A stretch of 64,000 nucleotides of DNA from Massilia rhizosphaerae (lineage in GTDB: Bacteria > Pseudomonadota > Gammaproteobacteria > Burkholderiales > Burkholderiaceae_D): positions 221,817 through 285,816 of the forward strand of contig NZ_JADKYX010000006.1 of NCBI RefSeq assembly GCF_016093545.1. The letters are read 5' to 3'. The notes beneath the pieces were generated by a model. That model was given only the letters and a program-made list of their open reading frames with translations. It was not told the DNA's origin and did not search any database. Of this stretch, positions 1 to 7,801 are shown piece by piece (the stretch's first letter is position 1; each line of letters begins with the position of its first letter). The translations under genes and the position numbers were made by a program.

Positions 1-247
1 GCCCGGGCGGTGCGGGGCGTGCGCCTTCGCCGTCGCCGAACTTCGGCAACATGGCCGTGATCACGAGGTAATTCTGGTCCAGCGCATGCAAGGCGGTACG
101 CGTCAGGATGTCGCCGAACTGGAGTTCGAGCACGGGCACGTCGTCGCCGTCATGACCGGTCAGTTGAATCAGCTCGCGCAGCAGCGCGGCGACTTGGGAC
201 AGCGAACCGTCGAGCGTGCCCGGGGCATTGCCCGCTTCATTTTGCAA
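1..247 (-). CDS. Unrecognised protein, N-terminal part, cut by the window edge
   Basis: An open frame runs off the left edge and covers about 82 residues. It is acidic and leucine-rich, and contains the stretches SLSQVAALLRELIQLTGHD and ALDQNYLVITAMLPKFGD. No family was recognised. No ATG fits the frame. The best start is a TTG at 245-247 with a purine-rich GGGGGG tract about six bases upstream; this start is inferred. It lies 44 bases downstream of the small frame ending at 292, so the two could be cotranscribed. The even codon pattern and the absence of stops support a gene, but the C-terminus and function are outside the window. Confidence 0.4.
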   Translation of the reverse strand, partial: MQNEAGNAPGTLDGSLSQVAALLRELIQLTGHDGDDVPVLELQFGDILTRTALHALDQNYLVITAMLPKFGDGEGARPAPPG

Positions 248-291
248 ATTTCCCCCCTTCGAGTGTCGCGTCGGCGCATGCCGACGCGCCG

Positions 292-489
292 TTACATCGT
301 CTCTCCGCCTTTCCTGGGCAGGCCGCGCAGGCGGCCGCAGTCGAGATCGTCTTCCACGCGGCGGGCGGCCGGACCACGCGATGTTACCACCAGCTGCCCG
401 TCGCTCAACGACGCGCACACCGGGTGCCGCTCGGGCTTCCCCAGCGGGTCTTTGGATAAAAAATGTTGGATGAAGAATAGTTTGTCCAT
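292..489 (-). CDS. Small hypothetical protein (65 aa)
   Basis: A 65-residue frame starts with MDKLFFIQHFLSKDPLGK and ends with a basic tail, RGLPRKGGETM. It has a hydrophobic N-terminal patch too short for a membrane helix and two cysteines. No family was recognised. The frame extends further upstream without a better start. The ATG at 487-489 is chosen because the composition becomes protein-like there, but no clear ribosome binding site precedes it. It runs in the same direction as the partial gene at the left edge. It could instead be the remnant of a longer gene. Confidence 0.3.
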   Translation of the reverse strand: MDKLFFIQHFLSKDPLGKPERHPVCASLSDGQLVVTSRGPAARRVEDDLDCGRLRGLPRKGGETM

Positions 490-775
490 GATGTCCAGTC
501 GTTGGGTGCCTGATCGGCCCTGGACATAGGTGCGCGGACAGAGGCCAACGGTTCCATGGCCGCGGCGAAAAGACGGCGCACTTGCGTGCTGGCGGTGGCC
601 GGCGTGCCGTCCGGCCGAATGGTGAAGGAGGTGTGGGGTATGAGATTGGGGCGCCGATAAACGCAAATCGCCGCGAAGATTCGCGGCGATTTGCGTTTTG
701 AACGAAAAACGGTTACCCGTCACAGCCTCGGCCGGCGCTGGGTGAATACAGCGGGCAGCGCGGCAGCACGGACAC
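490..775. other. Region without a convincing gene
   Basis: Several short frames overlap here but none has a good start, a ribosome site and a protein-like sequence together. The plus-strand frame 555-660 encodes 34 basic residues and stops right before the hairpin at 659-698. It could be the tail of a decayed gene. Nothing else is recognisable. Confidence 0.4.
659..698. terminator. Strong bidirectional hairpin terminator
   Basis: The arms at 659-677 and 680-698 are perfect inverted copies built on ACGCAAATCGCCGCGA. The right side ends in TTTT and the left side in AAA. It can stop transcription from either side, and lies just after the 3' end of the small secreted-protein gene at 776-988 on the minus strand. 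Confidence 0.75.
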
Positions 776-988
776 TTAAACCGCAAGCTTGGCTTTCTGC
801 GCGGCCGTCAGGCGCTTGCCGACGATGTGGATGGTGATGACCGGATTTTCCATGACCGCGGATTTCACGATGGCGGGTTTGGCAGCGACTTCCAGCGGGG
901 CGGCAGGTGCGGCGAAAGCGTTCGCGACGCTCACGGCCACGACAGCTGCTGCGGCAAAGACGAATTCCATGTTCTTAGCGATGTTCAT
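776..988 (-). CDS. Small exported hypothetical protein (70 aa)
   Basis: The protein has a typical signal-peptide layout. A lysine near the start (MNIAKNMEF) is followed by about 15 alanine/valine-rich residues and an AFAAPA segment that fits signal peptidase I cleavage near residues 25-27. The remaining mature part of about 43 residues is rich in Ala, Val, Ile and Lys and ends QKAKLAV. No cysteine or known motif is present. A GGAG ribosome site lies about seven bases before the ATG. The gene is monocistronic, with a strong terminator about 80 bases after its stop and an inverted repeat at 1084-1116 upstream. A periplasmic role is likely, but the function is unknown. Confidence 0.65.
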   Translation of the reverse strand: MNIAKNMEFVFAAAAVVAVSVANAFAAPAAPLEVAAKPAIVKSAVMENPVITIHIVGKRLTAAQKAKLAV

Positions 989-1083
989 TTGTTTTCTCCC
1001 GTTTCGTTGACTGTAAGGACATTATGGGAACGGATGAGATATAAATCCAATTTCATGTTCAAATACATGCCATTCATTTCAAC

Positions 1084-1116
1084 GATATCTCAGCCGTACG
1101 CATCGGCCGAGATATC
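1084..1116. promoter_or_regulatory. Inverted repeat upstream of the small exported protein
   Basis: The arms GATATCTCAGCCG (1084-1096) and CGGCCGAGATATC (1104-1116) pair with one mismatch around a seven-base centre. It sits about 95 bases before the start at 988, in an AT-rich stretch. It could be an operator or a leader hairpin. It lacks a T-run, so it is a poor terminator. Confidence 0.4.
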
Positions 1117-1162
1117 AAGCTCATCAATATCTTTGCTCGAGATCATGAATAAAACAGGTAAT

Positions 1163-1193
1163 AAAAAACCGCCAGGCTCACGCACTGGCGGTT
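1163..1193 (-). terminator. Terminator after the toxin gene, copy 1 of a duplicated 31-bp unit
   Basis: The stem AACCGCCAG / CTGGCGGTT encloses GCTCACGCA. On the minus strand the six A residues at 1163-1168 become a U-run. It lies about 40 bases after the toxin stop. The same 31 bases recur at 1920-1950 after pnp. Confidence 0.8.
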
Positions 1194-1234
1194 CGATTTG
1201 GATGGCCGGTTCGCATACCGGCTTCGATGTGTGC

Positions 1235-1555
1235 CTAGACGGCCAGAAGCCGGCGGCGCAGCAGCGCCTCGAGATTGCGGCTCGTATGGCAAACGATGTG
1301 AACATAAAAAACGTCGCTCGCGCGTTCGACGATGATGCGATGCGGCCCTGCAAGAAGCTCCCGGTATTGATCCAGATGTAGCTCCTCCAATTCCCGCACG
1401 TAGACGCCTTTGCTTGGCCACTCCCTGAGCGAGGCGACCTCGTCGCGGATTTGTTCGGTCACCTTTTTGACGAACGCCGCTGACTGATGCATTTTCAGGT
1501 ACGCGCGAAGTTCGAGAAGATCGTCGCGCGCGGCGTCGGTCCACATGATGTTCAT
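1235..1555 (-). CDS. RelE/ParE-superfamily toxin
   Basis: A 106-residue protein beginning MNIMWTDAARDDLLELRAYL. The layout matches the ParE/RelE toxin fold: an N-terminal strand, two helices, a central REWPSKGVYVRELEEL segment, then strands with YRELLAGPHRIIVERASDVFYVHIVCH. This last part corresponds to the conserved yRily.i....vyvl.v.H section of the family. The gene follows the Phd-type antitoxin gene by eight bases, the normal antitoxin-first order. ParE members target DNA gyrase and RelE members cleave mRNA; the sequence alone does not decide between them. The basic C-terminus ends LLRRRLLAV. Confidence 0.85.
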   Translation of the reverse strand: MNIMWTDAARDDLLELRAYLKMHQSAAFVKKVTEQIRDEVASLREWPSKGVYVRELEELHLDQYRELLAGPHRIIVERASDVFYVHIVCHTSRNLEALLRRRLLAV

Positions 1556-1563
1556 GAAGTCGT

Positions 1564-1839
1564 TCAGCTTTCCTTGTCTTGCGCTTCGAGTTGGGCAAAC
1601 AGATCATGATGATCGGTCACTTTGCCTTCTTCGATTTGTTTCTGGCCATGGGCAAGGACGCGCAGCATCACGAGTTGATCGTGCATTTTCTGATAGCTCA
1701 AGGGATCCTGGATGACGGCCTGCACCTTGCCGTTCACGGTAATCAGCACGGGTTCACGGGTTTCCTGAACCTGCTTGACCACATCGCTCGTGTTCGTTTT
1801 CAGGTAGCTGATGGGTTGGACATTTTCGACAAGGTTCAT
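1564..1839 (-). CDS. Phd/YefM-family antitoxin
   Basis: A 91-residue protein. Its N-terminal half carries the Phd/YefM DNA-binding fold signature: QPISYLKTNTSDVVKQV, then EPVLITVNGKVQAVIQDP. The C-terminal half, from about residue 50, is polar and probably disordered until it binds the toxin. It ends in a Glu/Asp-rich tail. The start at 1839 has a strong GGAGG ribosome site. Antitoxins of this family neutralise the toxin and repress their own operon as a complex. The gene lies downstream of pnp in the same direction, but a terminator separates them. The pair looks like an inserted cassette. Confidence 0.87.
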   Translation of the reverse strand: MNLVENVQPISYLKTNTSDVVKQVQETREPVLITVNGKVQAVIQDPLSYQKMHDQLVMLRVLAHGQKQIEEGKVTDHHDLFAQLEAQDKES

Positions 1840-1917
1840 GGCGCCTCCACGGTCAATGACGGCATCCTAGCATAACGAGCCAAATTCAGCACCAAATTCG
1901 GCTCCAGCACTTGAAGC

Positions 1918-1950
1918 AAAAAAAACCGCCAGGCTCACGCACTGGCGGTT
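1918..1950 (-). terminator. pnp terminator, copy 2 of the duplicated 31-bp unit
   Basis: The hairpin is AACCGCCAG / CTGGCGGTT with a U-run on the minus strand from the A residues at 1918-1925. It lies 27 bases after the pnp stop. Bases 1920-1950 are identical to 1163-1193. Confidence 0.85.
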
Positions 1951-1977
1951 TCGTTCGGCCGGACGGCCGGCGGAGGC

Positions 1978-4086
1978 TTACTGCGCCGCTGCCGCCGCGT
2001 CGTCCGCGGCCGCTGCCTTCATCGACAGCTTCAGGCGGCCGCGCTCGTCGGTCTCGAGGACCTTCACGCGCACCTGCTGGCCTTCTTTCAGGTAGTCGGC
2101 CACGGCGTTGACGCGCTCGTTGGCGATCTGCGAGATGTGCAGCAGGCCGTCTTTGCCCGGCATCACTTGCACGATGGCGCCGAAGTCCAGCAACTTCAGC
2201 ACGGTGCCGTCGTAGGTCTTGCCCACTTCGACCGATGCGGTCAGCTCTTCGATGCGGCGCTTGGCTTCCTGGCCGGCGGCGGCGTCGACCGACGCGATGG
2301 TCACGATGCCTTCGTCGGTGATGTCGATCTGCGTGCCGGTCTCTTCGGTCAGCGCGCGGATGACGGCGCCGCCCTTGCCGATCACGTCGCGGATCTTTTC
2401 CGGGTTGATGCGGATGGTGATCAGGCGCGGCGCGAAGTCCGACAGCTCGGTCTTCACGGTCGGCATGGCCTTCTGCATCTCGGCCAGGATGTGGTGACGG
2501 CCTTCCTTGGCTTGCGCCAGTGCCACCTGCATGATTTCCTTGGTGATGCCCTGGATCTTGATGTCCATCTGCAGCGCCGTGATGCCGTTGGCGGTGCCGG
2601 CCACCTTGAAGTCCATGTCGCCCAGGTGGTCTTCGTCGCCCAGGATGTCGGTCAGGACGGCGAACTTGCCGCCTTCCTTGATCAGGCCCATGGCGATGCC
2701 GGCCACGTGCGCCTTCATCGGCACGCCCGCGTCCATCAGCGCCAGGCAGCCGCCGCAGACGGATGCCATCGACGACGAACCGTTCGATTCCGTGATTTCC
2801 GACACCAGGCGGACCGAGTAGCTGAACTCTTCCGGCGCCGGCAGCGCGGCGACCAGCGCGCGCTTGGCCAGGCGGCCGTGGCCGATTTCGCGACGCTTCG
2901 GCGTGCCCACGCGGCCCGTTTCGCCGGTGGCGAACGGGGGCATATTGTAGTGCATCATGAAGTCGTCGGTGTACTCGCCCATCAGCGCGTCGATCTTCTG
3001 GCTGTCGCGGCCGGTGCCCAGCGTGGCGATCACGAGGGCCTGGGTTTCGCCGCGGGTGAACAGGGCGGAACCGTGGGTGCGCGGCAGGACGCTGGTGCGG
3101 ATCGAGATCGGGCGCACGGTGCGGGTGTCGCGGCCGTCGATGCGCGGCTCGCCTTCCAGGATCTGCGAACGCACGACCTTGGCTTCCATGTCGAACAGGA
3201 TGTTGCCGACTTCGGCCGCATCCGCTTCGACGCCCTGCTCGGCCAGGCCTGCCAGCACTTCGGTCGACAGCGACTTCAGCTTTTGCTGGCGCGCCGATTT
3301 TTCGCGGGTCTGGTAGGCGTCGCGGATCTTCGCGTCGGCCAGTTGCGCGACTTGGGCGATCAGCGCTTCGTTCTTCGGCGCCGGCGCCCATTCGACTTCC
3401 GGCTTGCCGCCTTCTTCGACCAGCGCGTGGATCGCGTCGATCACGGCGCGCATCTGCTCGTGGCCGTAGACGACCGCGCCCAGCATGATTTCTTCGGACA
3501 GCTGCTGCGCTTCGGATTCGACCATCAGCACGGCGTGCTCGGTGCCGGCGACGACGAGGTCCATCTGCGAGGTCTTGAGCTGGGTGGTGGTCGGGTTCAG
3601 GATGTACTGGCCGTTCGCGTAGCCGACGCGGGCGGCGCCGATCGGGCCGTTGAACGGGATGCCGGCCACGCACAGGGCGGCCGAGGCGCCGATCATCGAC
3701 GGGATGTCCGGATCGATTTCCGGATTCACCGACAGGACGTGGATGATTACCTGGACTTCGTTCAGATAGCCTTCCGGGAACAGCGGACGGATCGGACGGT
3801 CGATCAGGCGCGACGTCAGCGTCTCCTTCTCCGACGGACGGCCTTCGCGCTTGAAGAAACCGCCCGGGATCTTGCCGGCGGCGTAGCTCTTCTCGATGTA
3901 GTCGACGGTCAGCGGGAAGAAGTCCTGGCCCGGCTTGGCGTCCTTCTTGGCCACCACGGTCGCGAGGACGACGGTGTCTTCGACCGACACGAGGACGGCG
4001 CCACTGGCTTGACGGGCGATTTCGCCGGTCTCGAGGGTGACGGTATGGTCGCCGTACTGGAAGGTTTTCGTAACTTTGTTAAACAT
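1978..4086 (-). CDS. pnp: Polynucleotide phosphorylase
   Basis: A 702-residue exoribonuclease that degrades RNA from the 3' end using phosphate and is part of the degradosome. Length and order are normal: two RNase PH-like domains (about residues 10-230 and 310-540) joined by a helical linker, then a KH domain ([20 protein letters not shown], about 555-610) and an S1 domain (about 620-690). The catalytic second PH domain carries [17 protein letters not shown] sequence, seen here as [17 protein letters not shown]. The tail is a short alanine-rich stretch. It lies downstream of rpsO in the same direction, the classic rpsO-pnp arrangement. A dispersed palindrome in the leader (4161-4201) may affect its expression. 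Confidence 0.98.
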   Translation of the reverse strand: MFNKVTKTFQYGDHTVTLETGEIARQASGAVLVSVEDTVVLATVVAKKDAKPGQDFFPLTVDYIEKSYAAGKIPGGFFKREGRPSEKETLTSRLIDRPIRPLFPEGYLNEVQVIIHVLSVNPEIDPDIPSMIGASAALCVAGIPFNGPIGAARVGYANGQYILNPTTTQLKTSQMDLVVAGTEHAVLMVESEAQQLSEEIMLGAVVYGHEQMRAVIDAIHALVEEGGKPEVEWAPAPKNEALIAQVAQLADAKIRDAYQTREKSARQQKLKSLSTEVLAGLAEQGVEADAAEVGNILFDMEAKVVRSQILEGEPRIDGRDTRTVRPISIRTSVLPRTHGSALFTRGETQALVIATLGTGRDSQKIDALMGEYTDDFMMHYNMPPFATGETGRVGTPKRREIGHGRLAKRALVAALPAPEEFSYSVRLVSEITESNGSSSMASVCGGCLALMDAGVPMKAHVAGIAMGLIKEGGKFAVLTDILGDEDHLGDMDFKVAGTANGITALQMDIKIQGITKEIMQVALAQAKEGRHHILAEMQKAMPTVKTELSDFAPRLITIRINPEKIRDVIGKGGAVIRALTEETGTQIDITDEGIVTIASVDAAAGQEAKRRIEELTASVEVGKTYDGTVLKLLDFGAIVQVMPGKDGLLHISQIANERVNAVADYLKEGQQVRVKVLETDERGRLKLSMKAAAADDAAAAAQ

Positions 4087-4160
4087 GGGTAATCCCTTTC
4101 TATTTGCCGACAGATTTTCAGGCGCTGTCGTTCACCTCACGACGGGCAAATCTCTTAATT

Positions 4161-4201
4161 CGGGGTCAGAGCGCGAATTTCTCGGGTGCGCTCTGACCCC
4201 G
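4161..4201. repeat. Dispersed palindrome (GGGGTCAGAGC family), compact form between rpsO and pnp
   Basis: One copy of CGGGGTCAGAGCGC (4161-4174) faces its inverse (4188-4201) across a 13-base loop, giving a 14-bp stem. The same unit occurs as double copies at 13171-13387 and 36542-36747. It sits in the pnp leader, about 75 bases before the pnp start. Confidence 0.8.
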
Positions 4202-4224
4202 ACTGACTAACGACGGCCAAAACG

Positions 4225-4261
4225 AAAAATGCCCGCGGCAGTGAAACTGACGCAGGCATTT
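4225..4261 (-). terminator. Stem-loop after rpsO
   Basis: AAATGCC (4227-4233) pairs with GGCATTT (4255-4261), with an inner CAGT/ACTG pairing. A short U-run follows on the minus strand. It lies about 40 bases after the rpsO stop and probably ends or attenuates the rpsO transcript before pnp. Confidence 0.6.
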
Positions 4262-4302
4262 CGAAGCTTGAGCCGTCTGGCGCAATGCTCGGGAACTGCT
4301 GA

Positions 4303-4572
4303 TTACTTACGCAGGCCGAGTTTGGCGATCAGGTCGCGGTAACGGTTCAGATCCTTGCGCTTCAGGTAAGCCAGCAGGCTCTTACGACGGTTGACCATCA
4401 TGATCAGGCCGCGGCGGGAGTGGTGATCCTTCTGGTGTTCCTTGAAGTGGCCGTTCAGTTCGTTGATACGGGCGGTCAGCAGTGCAACCTGGACTTCCGG
4501 CGAACCGGTGTCGTTCTGGCCACGTGCGTTGTCCGCGATGATCGCGGCCTTGTTGATGTTTTCTACGGTCAT
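4303..4572 (-). CDS. rpsO: 30S ribosomal protein S15
   Basis: An 89-residue protein, the standard length for S15. It contains the conserved block [20 protein letters not shown], the [23 protein letters not shown]-binding segment and the C-terminal [12 protein letters not shown]15 binds 16S rRNA early in assembly of the 30S platform. The frame is open further upstream, but the ATG at 4570-4572 ([11 protein letters not shown]) gives the family's normal N-terminus. The gene lies upstream of pnp, as in most proteobacteria. Confidence 0.98.
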   Translation of the reverse strand: MTVENINKAAIIADNARGQNDTGSPEVQVALLTARINELNGHFKEHQKDHHSRRGLIMMVNRRKSLLAYLKRKDLNRYRDLIAKLGLRK

Positions 4573-4762
4573 GATGTTGCCTTTCACATGCGGTGCAAGA
4601 GTCGGAACCCAGCGCACCGTGAATTGATAAAAAACCTGGCCGGAGGGCCAAGACCGGGAAGTATATGTGAAAACACCGGGCGAGGCCAGTGTTTCATCGT
4701 CTTCCGTTAAAATCGCACCGTTGGCGATGCCGTTCCGGCAAGCCCGAAGACGCGACCATACC

Positions 4763-5266
4763 ATGCACAACACGACCAAGACCCTTGCCGCCGCCTGCGC
4801 GCTCGCCCTCGCCCTGTCCGCCTGCTCGACCTTCGACCGCACGCCGCCCGCCGGCACGCCGCTGGCCCAGGTGACGGCGAAGCTGGGCAAGCCGGACGCC
4901 GTCTACCCGGACCCCGCCGGCGGCCAGGTGCTGGAATACCGCGGCCAGCCGATGAGCCAGTACCAGCACATGGCGCGCATCGGCGCCGACGGCCGCCTCG
5001 TCTCGTATGACCAGGTGCTCACCAGCGAGAACTTCGCGAAAGTGCGTCCCGGGAGCTGGATGAAGGACGACGTCCTGCGCAACTTCGGCCGCCCGGCCGA
5101 GACCGGGCGCGACCGCGCCACCGGCTTCGACGTCTGGTCGTACCGCTACAAGCAGGACGGCGTCTGGGATTCGTACATGAACATTTATTTCAATGGACGG
5201 GGCGAGGTGCACCACATGGACAACACCCCGGACCCGCTGCTCGACGACCGCTCGAAAGGCGTCTGA
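4763..5266 (+). CDS. Outer-membrane lipoprotein with BamE-like repeats, paralogue 1
   Basis: A 167-residue lipoprotein. The signal peptide ends in a lipobox, LSAC, with Cys21 as the lipidated residue. The mature part shows two related segments of the type [15 protein letters not shown] and [14 protein letters not shown]. These resemble the SmpA/BamE-type unit that opens with a small-residue helix and a FGxP turn. Two [18 protein letters not shown] strands follow near the C-terminus. The start chosen is the ATG at 4763, because upstream residues do not fit a signal peptide. The next gene encodes a close relative 19 bases downstream, so the two arose by tandem duplication. The exact role is unknown; an envelope-quality function is only inferred. 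Confidence 0.8.
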   Translation: MHNTTKTLAAACALALALSACSTFDRTPPAGTPLAQVTAKLGKPDAVYPDPAGGQVLEYRGQPMSQYQHMARIGADGRLVSYDQVLTSENFAKVRPGSWMKDDVLRNFGRPAETGRDRATGFDVWSYRYKQDGVWDSYMNIYFNGRGEVHHMDNTPDPLLDDRSKGV

Positions 5267-5285
5267 GCGTCACACGGAGGTCACG

Positions 5286-5804
5286 ATGCCCCACACTTTC
5301 CCTGCGACGCTGCGCGCGGCCGGCGCCGCACTCGCCGCCGCGCTGGCCCTGTCGGGCTGCACCACGCTGCTGCGCCAACCGCCGCCGCCGGGCGCGCCGC
5401 TGACCGCGGTCACCGCGCAACTCGGCCAGCCGAATGCCGTCTATCCCCTGCCCGACGGCGGCCAAAGGCTCGACTACGGCGGCCAGCCGATGGGCCAGTT
5501 CCAGTACATGGCCCACATCGGGCCGGACGGCCGCCTGGTCTCGTTCGACCAGGTGCTCACCAGCGAGAATTTCGCCAAGGTGCAGGTCGACCGCTGGACG
5601 AAGGCCGACATCCTGCGCCACTTCGGCCGCCCCGCCGAGGTCTCGCACGTGCACGTGCACAACTATGAAGTCTGGTCCTACCGCTACAAGGAAGCGGGCG
5701 TGTGGAACTCGATGATGCACGTGCACTTCGACGAGCAGGGCGTCGTGCGCCAGATGCTCAACGGGCCGGACCCGATGTACGACGACCGCTTCCTCCGCCG
5801 CTGA
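5286..5804 (+). CDS. Outer-membrane lipoprotein with BamE-like repeats, paralogue 2
   Basis: A 172-residue lipoprotein with lipobox LSGC (Cys25). It shares long identical stretches with the preceding gene product, including [13 protein letters not shown] and HFGRPAE, and has the same length and domain order. It differs by a histidine-rich segment, VSHVHVHNYE, about residue 122, where the first copy has a Thr-Gly-Arg-rich loop. A GGAGG ribosome site precedes the ATG at 5286. The two genes form a short operon. The His-rich loop could bind a metal, which is a guess. No specific function is assigned. Confidence 0.8.
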   Translation: MPHTFPATLRAAGAALAAALALSGCTTLLRQPPPPGAPLTAVTAQLGQPNAVYPLPDGGQRLDYGGQPMGQFQYMAHIGPDGRLVSFDQVLTSENFAKVQVDRWTKADILRHFGRPAEVSHVHVHNYEVWSYRYKEAGVWNSMMHVHFDEQGVVRQMLNGPDPMYDDRFLRR

Positions 5805-5841
5805 CCGCTGCCCGCGGCGCGACAATGTGTGAGAATCCGGC

Positions 5842-6594
5842 ATGCGCCGCTGGCTATACTGTGGCGACATGATCGCCACCGTCCCCGCCCTGCTCCCGCC
5901 ACGCGACCGCCGCCACGCCGGCATCGCGGCCACGATTCTCTTGCATGCCGTCTTGCTGATGTGTTGGCAGGCCACCCGCCACGCGCCGTCGTCCGTCGCC
6001 CCCGATCCGCGCCGCACGACGATCCAGTGGATACGATTGCCGGCACCTGCCGTGCCGCCACGCCGCGTGGAAGAACACCCGGAGCCGCTCCGGCCGCACG
6101 CACCCGCGCGCGCGGGCGCGATGACCTTCGTCCTGCCCTCCGTGTCCGCCGCGCCGGTGCCTGCGCCGGCCGCGCCGAGCACCGCGCCAGCCGACGACCT
6201 CGACACCGCCAAACCGCCGGCCCCGCCCGCCCAGTCGGCCGGCGCCGCGCTGGCGGAACGCGCGCGCCGCGCCGCGGGCGCCGTCGACCGCGCGCTGCGC
6301 AAGGAAAACTATCCATACATCGTCGCGCCGCTGGACAGCCCGCAGATCCGCCTGCGCAACGGGATCGCGGCGGCGGGCCACGCGGAACCCGGCATGGACG
6401 AACTGGTCAACAACACGGGCGACGGTGCCCGTCGCACCCGCATCGTCGCGGGCGGCAACACGTACTGCATGACGGAGCGCTCGCCCGCGACGAGCATCGA
6501 CACGATCGAGAAGCACGGCAAGTGGCGACAAACCAGCTGCCCCGGGCACGAATCGGCGGCCCACGGGCAGGCATGGCGCACGGCCCGGGATTGA
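5842..6594 (+). CDS. Membrane-anchored proline-rich protein, paralogue 1
   Basis: A 250-residue protein with a single N-terminal membrane segment (RHAGIAATILLHAVLLMCW, about residues 24-42). A Pro/Ala-rich region follows to about residue 135, then a conserved C-terminal domain with the stretch DRALRKENYPYIVAPLDSP and two cysteines (TYCMTERSP and TSCPGHE) that could form a disulphide in the periplasm. The anchor plus Pro-rich linker resembles TonB-type proteins, but the C-terminal domain is not a recognised TonB domain. A second start at 5869 (MIATVPALLPP) is possible. A paralogue follows at 6621. Unassigned function. Confidence 0.65.
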   Translation: MRRWLYCGDMIATVPALLPPRDRRHAGIAATILLHAVLLMCWQATRHAPSSVAPDPRRTTIQWIRLPAPAVPPRRVEEHPEPLRPHAPARAGAMTFVLPSVSAAPVPAPAAPSTAPADDLDTAKPPAPPAQSAGAALAERARRAAGAVDRALRKENYPYIVAPLDSPQIRLRNGIAAAGHAEPGMDELVNNTGDGARRTRIVAGGNTYCMTERSPATSIDTIEKHGKWRQTSCPGHESAAHGQAWRTARD

Positions 6595-6620
6595 ATCCGC
6601 CATCGAAACGGACGAGCCCG

Positions 6621-7349
6621 ATGATCGGAGCGGCCACCGTTGACCGCCGCCACGCCGGCATCGCGGTCACCCTCCTCGTGCATGCCCTGCTGATCCTGGG
6701 CTGGCAAGCGACCCGCCGGACGCCGTCCGTCGCGCCGGATCCGCGGCGCATGACGATCCAGTGGATCCGGCTGCCGGCACCTGCCGTGCCGCTGCCGCGC
6801 CGAGAAAAAGAGCGAGAGCGCGCGGCGCCGGTCCGCCCGCACGCGGGCGCGATCACGTTGCCGCGCCCGCCCGCGCCCGTCGCGCCTGCGCCGGCGGTCG
6901 GCGCCCCGAACGCAGGCGCCGCCACCGGCACCGACAGGCTCGCGCCGCTCGCGCCTCCCGCCCGATCCGGAGCGGCCGCCATACTGGAACGCGCACGTCG
7001 CGACGCCGGCGCCGTCGACCGCGCGCTGCGCAAGGAAAACAATCCCTACATCGTCGCGCCGCTGGACAGTCCGGAGATCCGGATGCGCAAGAAGATGGAA
7101 CGGGCCGCCCAGCTGGCGCCGAACCGGCTGTGGGAAGCGCCCAAGACGGAGGAACTGGTCAACGACACCGGCGACGGCGCGCGCCGCACCCGTGTCATCA
7201 CCCCCGCCGGCGCCTATTGCATTACGGAGCGCTCGCCCACCACGAGCATCGACATGATCGAAAAGCACGGCAAGATCAGGATCACGAACTGCGGAACGGG
7301 CCACGAGCAGCCCGCCAGCGCGCAGGCATGGCGCACCGCGCGCGATTGA
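6621..7349 (+). CDS. Membrane-anchored proline-rich protein, paralogue 2
   Basis: A 242-residue protein built like the preceding one: an N-terminal anchor (HAGIAVTLLVHALLILGW), a basic and Pro-rich linker, then the shared block DRALRKENNPYIVAPLDSP. The conserved end carries GDGARRTRVITPAGAYCITE and a second cysteine near ITNCGTGHE. It differs by an insertion around RKKMERAAQLAPNRLWEAPK. Both copies end with the same AQAWRTARD-type tail. The ATG at 6621 is chosen because it gives a short cytoplasmic tail before the anchor. The tandem pair, following another tandem pair, suggests a locus prone to local duplication. Function unknown. Confidence 0.65.
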   Translation: MIGAATVDRRHAGIAVTLLVHALLILGWQATRRTPSVAPDPRRMTIQWIRLPAPAVPLPRREKERERAAPVRPHAGAITLPRPPAPVAPAPAVGAPNAGAATGTDRLAPLAPPARSGAAAILERARRDAGAVDRALRKENNPYIVAPLDSPEIRMRKKMERAAQLAPNRLWEAPKTEELVNDTGDGARRTRVITPAGAYCITERSPTTSIDMIEKHGKIRITNCGTGHEQPASAQAWRTARD

Positions 7350-7801
7350 GACCCGCGCACGATTGAACCTGTGGGGTTGCCGGCGCGAATTGCAACGAAT
7401 TCCCGCTGCTCAACGCCGGCTTCGCTTCGACCGCATCTTTGGGCAAGCCCCCCATGAAAATCGCCGCGGCGTGCTCATCTGGCGTGGCGTGGAAAAAGAT
7501 GAATATAACGATATGGCCCAATAACAACAGACCGGCAAAAGTCCCGCCTCCAGTGGAGTTTCCCTGGGAAAATAAAGTAGTATTTACTTGCAGATGCGCC
7601 GCTCACTCCATCGTTCGTGCAGCCAGCAGCAATAATGACTGGAAAGTTAACGACCAGGGTGATCGCCGTCTTGGAGCATCGTGGTTTATCGAAGATTTCC
7701 GAAAAATTCCGTTTCCATCGGTCGATACAACACGATGAGCGCGGCATTTTTATGTGATTACGCTAAGTCCAACACCCCTTTCACTTGTTCATCCAGGAAT
7801 T
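7350..7801. other. Intergenic stretch upstream of the chemoreceptor gene
   Basis: About 450 bases with a visibly lower GC content than the neighbours. Short frames exist on both strands (for example 7475-7747 minus), but none has a good start, ribosome site and protein-like sequence together. It must hold the promoter of the receptor/cheW pair. No clear flagellar sigma-28 promoter was found. Confidence 0.5.

Noticed and set aside
1084..1116. Inverted repeat as a second terminator of the toxin gene
   Set aside because: There is no U-run, and a proper terminator already lies at 1163-1193.
2137..4092. Plus-strand open frame opposite pnp
   Set aside because: His/Asp/Arg-rich shadow of the pnp coding strand.
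5829..7349. Single 506-codon frame covering both Pro-rich paralogue genes
   Set aside because: Only its last 242 codons are protein-like. The first part runs in the wrong frame across the first paralogue.
7475..7747. Small minus-strand frame before the chemoreceptor gene
   Set aside because: It has mixed residues with no start signal and no family features, and lies where the receptor promoter is expected.
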